The notes under the pieces: generated by a model
Seen by the model: only the letters and a program-made list of their open reading frames with translations
Databases searched by the model: none
What the model was told of the DNA's origin: nothing
Origin: an uncultured Collinsella sp.
GTDB taxonomy: Bacteria; Actinomycetota; Coriobacteriia; Coriobacteriales; Coriobacteriaceae
Assembly: GCA_905198825.1 (NCBI GenBank)
Contig: CAJKEF010000105.1
Location: 1 to 5,305 of the forward strand
DNA length: 5,305 nt
Direction: 5' to 3'
Shown here: positions 1-5,305 of the stretch, in pieces
Layout: every line of letters starts with the position of its first letter
Numbering within the stretch: the first letter of the stretch is position 1
Program-made: the position numbers and the translations under genes

Positions 1-1114
1 TGAGCATCGTCAGCTGCAGTTTGGGCAGCTCAACCGTCACATCCTTTTCGGTCAGACGCCACGGGATCTCAGGATGACGACGCATGGTTCCGGTGCCCGA
101 GCACGGCGCATCGATAAACACGGTATCGAACTTGACCCGCTCACCGCGCATGGCATCAAACGATGTCAGTACTTCATCAAGCTCGCAGGCATCACCCGAA
201 ACCGTACGAACGCCCTGAATATCGGCCTTATGAAGGCGAGCGAGATTCAGATCGCACTTACGGTCATGAAGATCAAGTGCCGTATGCTGACGCTCATAGC
301 CGGCGCGCTTGGCCTGGCACATCATCACATAGGTCTTGGTACCGCGACCGGCACCAATCTCAAGGCAGCTTCCGGGGCGCGTGGCAGCTGTGGCGATGAG
401 CTGCGCGTTGAGGTCAGATGCCACCGCGGCAGCACGCTCAAACACACCGGAAGCAACGGTAACCTGGGCATCAACCGGAGCATGGCAGCCCGGGAAGACA
501 GGTGCGACGAGCTGCGAGATATACGGATCGGGCTTAGTCGCAAAGGCGTTCTCATGCAGGGCCAGCGGCGCGGGGGCCAGATTACCGGCAAAGTTAAGCG
601 CGCCCTCCGGTGTGTCAAACGAAGCCATAATGCGAGCGCACAGCCAACGCGGTAGACCCATCAGGCGTGACAGAAGAACCAAGCGTCGCTCAGACTCGTC
701 TACATCGGACGCAGCGGCAAAGTCATCAACATTGTCCGCAACCTTATGCAGCACGGCATTGGCCAAACCGGCGGCAGACTTAGCTCCGCTGCGCACCAGC
801 TCAACACCCTGACTTACGGCAACGCGGCCAGGGGTATGAAGGTAGAGCATCTCGAAGGCCGAGATACGAAGCGCCATGCGAACACGCGGCGCAACCTTTT
901 TAGGCTTATCGAGAAACTGGTCGAGCAGCTCGTCCAAAATACCCTGCGTGGCGGCCACACCAAGCGCCAAGCGGGCGGCAAAAGCGGAATCGCGCTGGTC
1001 AATAGCCTTGGCCGATGCGCGAGAGGACAGCACGTCGCGCGCATACATGCCACGGCGATCGGCCTCCATTAGCACATCGAGCGCAAGCTTGCGCGCGGGA
1101 GACAACTTGCTCAT
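1..1114 (-). CDS. rsmB: 16S rRNA (cytosine-C5)-methyltransferase RsmB, C-terminus cut off by the window
   Basis: This reading frame is open from an ATG at 1114 to the window start, giving 371 codons with no stop. The E. coli protein has about 429 residues, so the C-terminal part is missing. Residues 1-130 look like the NusB-type RNA-binding domain of this family, with an AFAARLALGV segment and GLANAVLHKV near residues 116-125. Residues 145-345 carry the Rossmann-like methyltransferase core: a SAM-binding loop LEIGAGRGTKT (251-261), and motif IV DAPCSGTG (335-342) followed by RRHPEIPWR. Cys338 matches the conserved Pro-Cys cysteine that assists product release in RNA m5C methyltransferases. 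The catalytic cysteine of the later TCS motif lies outside the window. Members methylate C967 of 16S rRNA (E. coli numbering) in the cytoplasm using S-adenosylmethionine. The ATG overlaps the fmt stop as ATGA. Only a weak GTGGGGTG (1122-1129) precedes it, so coupling to fmt translation is likely. The SAM loop departs from the usual DxCAAPGGKT. A related NusB-fused paralogue cannot be excluded. Confidence 0.9.
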   Translation of the reverse strand, partial: MSKLSPARKLALDVLMEADRRGMYARDVLSSRASAKAIDQRDSAFAARLALGVAATQGILDELLDQFLDKPKKVAPRVRMALRISAFEMLYLHTPGRVAVSQGVELVRSGAKSAAGLANAVLHKVADNVDDFAAASDVDESERRLVLLSRLMGLPRWLCARIMASFDTPEGALNFAGNLAPAPLALHENAFATKPDPYISQLVAPVFPGCHAPVDAQVTVASGVFERAAAVASDLNAQLIATAATRPGSCLEIGAGRGTKTYVMMCQAKRAGYERQHTALDLHDRKCDLNLARLHKADIQGVRTVSGDACELDEVLTSFDAMRGERVKFDTVFIDAPCSGTGTMRRHPEIPWRLTEKDVTVELPKLQLTML

Positions 1115-2031
1115 GACAGAACACCCCACGAAAGATCGACGCCCTGCAGCCCAGCAGCCCAAGCAGAAGCGACCATAGCACGCTTGCCATCGGGCTTAAC
1201 CTCGAGCAACTCAACCGAGCCATCGGAAAGACCCAGATAAACACGCTTGGCCTTAACGAGAACCTGACCCTCGCCAAGCGACACATCAGCCGGCGCAGCA
1301 TCGAGCACGCGCACGGTCTTGCCGGCAATCACGCAACGGGCGGGAGCGGTATCGGACGAGGCCAGCACATGACGCACGCAATCAAGCGCTGCCATTTGCG
1401 GATCCAGGCGCATCTCCTGCTTAGAAATCTTGGCAGCATGGGTAACGAGCGCCTCATCCTGTTCAGTCCACACGGCGGTACCATCGGCAAGAGAAGGAAG
1501 CGTACCGGCAAGCAGGTTGCCGCCAAGCTCACCAAGCTCCATGGTCAGCGCCTCAGCATGCTTACCGGCAACCGACGTGGAAACCTGAGCACAATAAGCG
1601 CCAGTATCCACGCCATGCCCGATGCGCATGATAGAAACGCCAGCAACCTCATCACCAGCAAGAATGGCACGCTGAATGGGAGCAGCGCCACGCCAACGAG
1701 GCAGCAGCGAAGCATGAACATTCACAATACCAAGCGGCGCCATATGCAGCACCTCATCGGGCAAAATGCAGCCATAGGCAGCCACGCAGAATATATCAGC
1801 CTGCGCAGCCTGGAGTGTATCAACTACCTCCGGCGTCATACGATTGGCTTCAACAACCGGTAACCCCAGCTCAAGCGCCTTGGCCTTAACAGGAGAAGGC
1901 TCAAGCTTCTTACCACGCCCACGAACAGCATCAGGACGAGTAATTACGAGCGCAATATCATTGCCAGCCTCAACAAGCGAAGTCAGCGAAGGCACAGCAA
2001 AATCAGGCGTACCCATAAACACAATACGCAT
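1111..2031 (-). CDS. fmt: methionyl-tRNA formyltransferase
   Basis: This cytoplasmic enzyme transfers a formyl group from 10-formyltetrahydrofolate to the amino group of initiator Met-tRNA, producing the fMet-tRNA used in translation initiation. The product has 306 residues, close to E. coli Fmt (315). The N-terminal formyltransferase fold opens with MRIVFMGTPDFAVPSL, and a basic loop VRGRGKKLEPSPVK (36-49) matches the tRNA-contacting loop of the family. The catalytic triad is visible as Asn104 and His106 in NVHASLLPRWRGAAPIQ (104-120) and Asp142 in GVDTGA. KISKQEMRLD (201-210) marks the switch to the C-terminal OB-fold domain, which ends with EVKPDGKRAM. The ATG at 2031 is well supported: a strong GAGGGGAG site lies 9 bases upstream, and an in-frame TGA sits at 2047-2049. 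The first 30 codons after the start end mostly in T (18 in T, 2 in C), unlike def and priA. The gene is separated from def by an unusual 326-base gap and overlaps rsmB by 4 bases. Confidence 0.97.
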   Translation of the reverse strand: MRIVFMGTPDFAVPSLTSLVEAGNDIALVITRPDAVRGRGKKLEPSPVKAKALELGLPVVEANRMTPEVVDTLQAAQADIFCVAAYGCILPDEVLHMAPLGIVNVHASLLPRWRGAAPIQRAILAGDEVAGVSIMRIGHGVDTGAYCAQVSTSVAGKHAEALTMELGELGGNLLAGTLPSLADGTAVWTEQDEALVTHAAKISKQEMRLDPQMAALDCVRHVLASSDTAPARCVIAGKTVRVLDAAPADVSLGEGQVLVKAKRVYLGLSDGSVELLEVKPDGKRAMVASAWAAGLQGVDLSWGVLS

Positions 2032-2040
2032 AAAGAACGT

Positions 2041-2048
2041 CTCCCCTC
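2041..2048 (-). promoter_or_regulatory. strong ribosome binding site of fmt
   Basis: Read on the minus strand, GAGGGGAG lies 9 bases before the fmt ATG. It is the strongest Shine-Dalgarno match at any gene start in this window. Its strength fits a gene whose translation cannot be coupled to an upstream gene, because the gap before fmt is long. The in-frame TGA at 2047-2049 touches this site and rules out a longer Fmt. Confidence 0.8.
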
Positions 2049-2136
2049 AACCAAAGCCGAGACGGCTACAAATAACAGCGGAAAGCCAAGTACCCAGCCC
2101 ATCCGCAATAACAATTCAACAAGAACAAATATACCC

Positions 2137-2172
2137 AAAACCAAAGAAAGAGCCGCAATAAAAGCAGCTCTT
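2137..2172 (-). terminator. terminator-like hairpin plus T-rich run between def and fmt
   Basis: On the minus strand, AAGAGCTGC (2172-2164) can pair with GCGGCTCTT (2156-2148). The stem is 9 base pairs with one U-G wobble and the loop is 7 bases. In the plus-strand transcript the wobble position becomes a C-A mismatch, so the structure favours minus-strand transcripts. The stem is followed by a T-rich run down to 2137 (TCTTTGGTTTT, with two G interruptions). This is the layout of an intrinsic terminator or attenuator acting on transcripts that leave def. It ends about 105 bases before the fmt start. The interrupted T-run and only moderate stem GC content make it weaker than a textbook terminator, so partial read-through is plausible. 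Confidence 0.5.
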
Positions 2173-2208
2173 CCAACAAAGCAATTATCAGCAAAGACGC
2201 CTATCCCT

Positions 2209-2236
2209 GGCCCACGGCACCCGGGCGAACCGGGCC
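2209..2236. other. small GC-rich hairpin with two alternative pairings
   Basis: CCCGG (2220-2224) can pair with CCGGG (2230-2234) around a 5-base loop. Alternatively GGCCC (2209-2213) can pair with GGGCC (2232-2236). The two pairings share bases 2232-2234 and exclude each other. The stems are short and no T-run follows, so it is not a terminator by itself. It lies between the long palindrome and the terminator-like hairpin and may simply be part of a structured leader. Confidence 0.25.
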
Positions 2237-2247
2237 ATAACAACGCA

Positions 2248-2349
2248 GTCCCCGGTGCTGAGTGCCCACATATCGTCCCGCACGCAGTTTCGCAGCAAAG
2301 CGAGAATGTTTGAGCACGGGATGATATGTGGGCGCTCAGCACCGGGGAC
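2248..2349. repeat. 102-base palindromic element with 33-base inverted arms
   Basis: The left arm (2248-2280, beginning GTCCCCGGTGCTGAG) and the right arm (2317-2349) are reverse complements over 33 bases with only two differences, 31 of 33 matching. They flank a 36-base centre (2281-2316). Both differences would be G-U wobbles in a plus-strand transcript and A-C mismatches in a minus-strand transcript. The centre has a minor stem of its own, TTTCGC (2288-2293) with GCGAGA (2300-2305). The element starts 8 bases beyond the def stop codon. There is no T-run on either side, so it is not a classic terminator, and no clear target-site duplication is visible. A dispersed palindromic repeat or a small non-autonomous mobile element is the likeliest class. 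A single local structure cannot be excluded without a genome search. Confidence 0.75.
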
Positions 2350-2357
2350 GGTGGGAT

Positions 2358-2894
2358 CTACTCAGTCTCGCCCGGCCGAGCGCCGCGGGCCAGGGCGTCC
2401 TGGTACTCCTTGACTGCCTTGAGCCTCTGCATGGGCTTAAGGCGCTCAAACATGGTGTTGCCGTGCAGGTGATCGATCTCGTGCTGCAGGCACACGCAGA
2501 ACAGGTCGCCCGAGGCCTCATAGCGAATCAGGTTGGCATCCAGGTCGTAAGCCTCGACGACGACATGGTCGGGACGCTCGATCTCGCAGCTAATGCCAGG
2601 GATGGAAAGGCAGCCCTCGCTAAACGGCACCAGATGGTCGCTCTGCTCAACAATGACAGGGTTGATGAGCACGTACGGATCGTAGTCGTTCTTGTCGCTG
2701 TAATCGCAGTCGATGGTGACGAGCTGGATGAGCTCGCCAATCTGCGGGGCAGCCAGGCCGCAACCGCCGTTGTCGAACATCATCTTCTTCATCTTCTCGG
2801 CAAGCGCCTCGATCGCCGGGGTGATCTCCTCGATGACTGCGCACTCCTGGCGCAGACGAGGGTCGGGCGACAGTACGATTCCGTTGGCTTCCAT
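2358..2894 (-). CDS. def: peptide deformylase
   Basis: This metalloenzyme removes the N-formyl group from the initiator methionine of nascent proteins at the ribosome, reversing the chemistry supplied by Fmt encoded next to it. All three family motifs are present (numbered from the ATG at 2900): GCGLAAPQ (46-53), EGCLS (95-99) and QHEIDH (139-144). Cys97, His140 and His144 bind the catalytic metal, usually Fe2+, and Glu141 is the catalytic base. The length of 178-180 residues is normal. Two in-frame ATGs exist, at 2900 and 2894. The purine-rich GAAAGGA abuts the first but lies 5 bases before the second, so 2894 is chosen here. The gene follows the priA stop by 18 bases (12 if the first ATG is used) and is probably co-transcribed with it. 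Its codons mostly end in C or G, as in priA. The Cys residues in GCGLAAPQ and in FCVCLQHE are less usual choices at those positions but are not expected to affect catalysis. Confidence 0.96.
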   Translation of the reverse strand: MEANGIVLSPDPRLRQECAVIEEITPAIEALAEKMKKMMFDNGGCGLAAPQIGELIQLVTIDCDYSDKNDYDPYVLINPVIVEQSDHLVPFSEGCLSIPGISCEIERPDHVVVEAYDLDANLIRYEASGDLFCVCLQHEIDHLHGNTMFERLKPMQRLKAVKEYQDALARGARPGETE

Positions 2895-2899
2895 GGCCA

Positions 2900-2906
2900 T
2901 CCTTTC
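2900..2906 (-). promoter_or_regulatory. ribosome binding site deciding the def start
   Basis: GAAAGGA read on the minus strand ends on the A of the first possible ATG (2900). It therefore has no usable spacing to that codon, but stands 5 bases (TGGCC) before the second ATG (2894). This favours MEANGIVLSPDPRL as the true N-terminus over MAMEANG. It lies in the 18-base spacer after the priA stop codon (TAA, 2915-2913). Confidence 0.55.
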
Positions 2907-2912
2907 GGGTTG

Positions 2913-5305
2913 TTACATCAAATCATAGGCGTCGACGTCAACGCTCACGCTCACGCCGCGCACGGAGCCCACCTCTTTGAGGCAGGCGTCGATATCATCA
3001 GAGACATGGTACCCTACCGGCGACTTTACAAGCAGATGGAAGCGGTAACGGTCCTTGGCTCTCTCGATTACACACGAAGCCGGACCAAGCACCTGGGGCA
3101 CGGCGCTCCCCGCCCGCAAAAAGTCGGGCGCGGCGGCATGCCAGCGACGCTTGAGCAGCTTTGCGATGCGTCCGATATAGTCCTGCGCGTCATCCGCGTT
3201 CGCCGACCACACCAAAATGTTGACCAGGCGAACGAACGGCGGATACAGGGCGTCGCGACGCTGGCCCAGGTCGTAGTCGGTAAAGATCGAACGGTCGTGC
3301 TCGGCGACGGCGCGAATGACGGAGTCCTCGGGCAGATAGGTCTGGATGATAACCTCGCCAGGGCGATCGCCGCGTCCGGCACGGCCCGCGACCTGCTCAA
3401 GCAAATCGTAGGCGCGCTCCCCCGCTCTAAAATCGGGCAGCTTTAACGCAAAGTCGGCATTGACTACACCCACAAGCGTGACCTCGGGAAAGTCGAGACC
3501 CTTGGCGATCATCTGGGTGCCCAGCAGCACCGCGCAATCGGCGGCATCGAACTGCTCGAGCAACTTCTTATGCGCGTCCTTGCCACGCGTGGAATCGGCA
3601 TCCATGCGAATGATGGCGACATCCTCGGGCAGCATCTGGTGCAGCGCGTCCTCGATCTGCTGCGTGCCCAGACCCATTTTTGCCAGGTAACGGCTACCGC
3701 ACTTGGGACAGCGACTCGTGGGCGCCGGATAGGGTTGCACGCGCCAGGACGATCCGCAGGTGTGGCACTGCAGCGTGTGCGTGCGCTCGTGGTACGTAAG
3801 CGCCGTAGAGCAGTGGTTGCAGGTGGGAACGCAACCGCACTCGCGGCACATCAAAAACGGCGCAAAGCCGCGGCGGTTATGCAGCAGCACAGCCTTCTCG
3901 CGGCGCTCTACAACGCGCTCCAAACCTTCCATCAGCGGTTTAGAGAACATGGAGCGGCTGCCGTGCGAAAACTCGCGGCGCAGGTCGGCAATGCGGACCG
4001 TGGGTAGCACGGCGTGTCCCGGGCGCTCGGGCATCTCGACGCGCGTCCAGGTGGCGCCGCCGTACGTGCCGCGGCGGCAGCGGTCGAGGGCCTCGGCAGA
4101 AGGCGTAGCCGAGCCCAGCACGAGTGGGCAGCGATAGCGGCGCGCCATCTCGGCCGCCACCTCGCGCGCATGGTAGCGCGGACTGGAACCCTGCTTATAG
4201 CTGGTCTCGTGCTCCTCGTCGATGATGATGAGGCCCAGGTCGCTGAGCGGGCAAAAGAGTGCCGAACGCGCGCCGACGACCACGCGCGCGGCACCACTGG
4301 CGACCATATCCCACTGGTCCAGACGCTCGCCGGCCGAAAGGCGCGAATGGAAGACCGCGACCGTCTCGCCAAAGCGCGAACGAAAGCGGCCGACGGTTTG
4401 GGCCGTCAGCGAGATCTCGGGCACAAGCACGCAGGCCGAGCGACCGGCCGCGAGAACGCGCTCGATGGCGGAGAGATAGACCTCAGTTTTACCGGATCCG
4501 GTGACGCCGTCTACAAGCACCACGTCGCCGTGGGCGTCAAGACGGGCGCGCTCAATCTGCGCAAGCGCCTGCTGCTGGCCGTCCGTGAGCGCGACCGGCG
4601 CCTTGCCGCTCGCCGAGGACAGCGTGGTCTGCTCGCTGCAGCCACGCCAGGCACGACGCTCCTCCACCACCACGACGCCGCGTTTTTCGAGCGCCTTGAT
4701 GGTCGCCGACATACTGTTGTAGAGCAGGTTGAGGTCGCGCGTCGTGACCGGTCCGCACTGGAGCGCCTCGATGAGCTGGCGCTGGCGAACCGCTGTCTTG
4801 GGCGGCGTATAGTTAAAGCCCTCGGGCGTAAGCATCACCCAGCGATTTTGAATAGGCTTGACGGCGGGGCGCTCGACCGACCACGCTCCGTCATCGCCCT
4901 TCACGACCCGCGGGCTGCCGCCCGGAGGCAAGAACAGTCGCAGGCATTCAGAAAGCGTCGCGACATACTCGCGACTCATCCAACGCGCAATGCGGGCGGC
5001 CTCGGCGCCAAAGAGCGGTTTGCTGAGGATGGCCTCGGTGGGCTTGATGCGCGCAGGATCGATGGCCATATTGCCTTGCAGGTCACCCAGCTCGGGCGAA
5101 ATATCGACGATGTAGCCCGCGGCGGCACGGTTGCCAAAGTGGACCAGAACCGTAGACCCGATCTGAGCCTCGTTGGCAAGGGACAGCGGAATGCCGTAGG
5201 CGAATGGCTCGGACAGGGCACGGGTGGGAATGTCGAGGACCACGCTCGCGTAGGCGGCAATGGGCTCTGGCACAGGCTCAGGCTTGGCCTGCTCGGCAGT
5301 GCGGC
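2913..5305 (-). CDS. priA: replication restart DNA helicase PriA (primosomal protein N'), 5' end unresolved
   Basis: PriA recognises stalled or collapsed replication forks, unwinds the lagging arm 3' to 5', and starts reloading of the replicative helicase. Residues are numbered from a GTG at 5273, which gives 786 residues (E. coli 732). Residues 8-118 fit the 3'-DNA-binding domain. The helicase core shows Walker A DGVTGSGKT (255-263), DEEH (352-355), an aromatic-rich loop region SSPRYHARE, GSATPS (387-392), GTQMIAKGLDFP (585-596) and QVAGRAGR (627-634). Eight zinc-ligand cysteines sit at 476, 479, 485, 488, 503, 506, 522 and 525, with an additional Cys481. LYPPF (676-680) opens the C-terminal domain. 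The frame stays open upstream of the GTG to the window edge, encoding a Pro/Glu-rich stretch including AEQAKPEPVPEP. The GTG has no good ribosome binding site, so the real start may lie beyond 5305. Unlike the motif-poor PriA-like proteins of mycobacteria, this one should be an active helicase. It is followed closely by def. Confidence 0.95.
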   Translation of the reverse strand, partial: RTAEQAKPEPVPEPIAAYASVVLDIPTRALSEPFAYGIPLSLANEAQIGSTVLVHFGNRAAAGYIVDISPELGDLQGNMAIDPARIKPTEAILSKPLFGAEAARIARWMSREYVATLSECLRLFLPPGGSPRVVKGDDGAWSVERPAVKPIQNRWVMLTPEGFNYTPPKTAVRQRQLIEALQCGPVTTRDLNLLYNSMSATIKALEKRGVVVVEERRAWRGCSEQTTLSSASGKAPVALTDGQQQALAQIERARLDAHGDVVLVDGVTGSGKTEVYLSAIERVLAAGRSACVLVPEISLTAQTVGRFRSRFGETVAVFHSRLSAGERLDQWDMVASGAARVVVGARSALFCPLSDLGLIIIDEEHETSYKQGSSPRYHAREVAAEMARRYRCPLVLGSATPSAEALDRCRRGTYGGATWTRVEMPERPGHAVLPTVRIADLRREFSHGSRSMFSKPLMEGLERVVERREKAVLLHNRRGFAPFLMCRECGCVPTCNHCSTALTYHERTHTLQCHTCGSSWRVQPYPAPTSRCPKCGSRYLAKMGLGTQQIEDALHQMLPEDVAIIRMDADSTRGKDAHKKLLEQFDAADCAVLLGTQMIAKGLDFPEVTLVGVVNADFALKLPDFRAGERAYDLLEQVAGRAGRGDRPGEVIIQTYLPEDSVIRAVAEHDRSIFTDYDLGQRRDALYPPFVRLVNILVWSANADDAQDYIGRIAKLLKRRWHAAAPDFLRAGSAVPQVLGPASCVIERAKDRYRFHLLVKSPVGYHVSDDIDACLKEVGSVRGVSVSVDVDAYDLM

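Larger units (their letters stand above)
2032..2357. other. 326-base def-fmt intergenic region without a convincing gene
   Basis: This gap separates def from fmt, two genes that are usually adjacent or overlapping. From the def side it holds a long palindromic element (2248-2349), a small GC-rich hairpin (2209-2236), a terminator-like hairpin (2137-2172), about 90 bases of T-rich minus strand, and the fmt ribosome binding site (2041-2048). The stretch from about 2049 to 2200 is clearly A-rich on the plus strand and stands out from the GC-rich genes. No good sigma70-type promoter is obvious on the minus strand. GATAAT at 2184-2189 resembles a -10 box but has no matching -35 box. A minus-strand frame across the gap encodes a hydrophobic stretch, but it lacks a plausible start and runs into fmt out of frame, so it is not annotated as a gene. 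Confidence 0.7.

Noticed and set aside
74..812. Overlapping plus-strand open frames opposite rsmB
   Set aside because: They are shadows of the rsmB reading frame, which shows NusB-like and methyltransferase motifs. The products are low-complexity in Arg and Ala without domain features.
2184..2189. GATAAT on the minus strand as a -10 promoter box for fmt
   Set aside because: No acceptable -35 hexamer lies 16-18 bases upstream, and the terminator-like hairpin lies between it and fmt.
2219..2240. A tRNA T-arm-like string (GGTTCGCCC) on the minus strand, possibly a tRNA remnant or attachment site
   Set aside because: The loop and stem register do not fit a T-arm, and no anticodon or D-arm or CCA end is present nearby.
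2189..2300. Direct repeat cagcaaag at 2189-2196 and 2293-2300
   Set aside because: It is only 8 bases with no extension. Such a match is not rare within about 100 bases, and it does not bracket the palindrome as a target duplication would.
2248..2349. The long palindrome read as a bidirectional intrinsic terminator
   Set aside because: Neither end is followed by a T-run in the relevant strand, and the 36-base centre is too large for an efficient terminator loop.
2328..3446. A 372-codon open frame on the plus strand opposite def and the 3' part of priA
   Set aside because: It is antisense to two genes with unmistakable motifs. It arises from their GC-rich third positions, and its product resembles no family I recognise.

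Overview
This window is a chromosomal housekeeping segment. All four recognisable genes lie on the minus strand, so transcription runs from position 5305 towards 1: priA (replication restart helicase, N-terminus unresolved or cut by the window edge), def (peptide deformylase), fmt (methionyl-tRNA formyltransferase) and rsmB (16S rRNA cytosine methyltransferase, C-terminus cut by the window start). The order def-fmt-rsmB is a classic bacterial arrangement, and priA just before def is common outside the enterobacteria. The moderately high GC content, the C/G-ending codons in priA and def, and the general look of the proteins suggest an actinobacterium of the class Coriobacteriia, possibly Collinsella-like. 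That is inference from familiarity, not from a search.

Layout. From 5305 to 2913 runs priA, with intact helicase and zinc-binding motifs. It is followed by def after only 12-18 bases, depending on which def start is used. Positions 2032-2357 are a 326-base gap without a convincing gene. It is the most structured non-coding part of the window. In the direction of transcription it contains a 102-base palindromic element with 33-base arms, a small GC-rich hairpin with two alternative pairings, a terminator-like hairpin followed by a T-rich run, and then the strong ribosome binding site of fmt. After the gap, fmt and rsmB overlap by 4 bases (ATGA), which implies translational coupling.

How the genes work together. 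Fmt formylates Met-tRNA so that translation can initiate, Def removes the formyl group from nascent proteins, and RsmB modifies the 16S rRNA near the decoding site. These three form a translation initiation and ribosome maturation set. PriA reloads the replisome at stalled forks and is linked to them by position rather than by pathway.

No mobile-element gene, CRISPR array, tRNA, rRNA or unknown multi-gene system was found. The points worth a second look are the structured def-fmt gap, a codon-usage break that coincides with it, and lineage-specific motif changes in RsmB and PriA.
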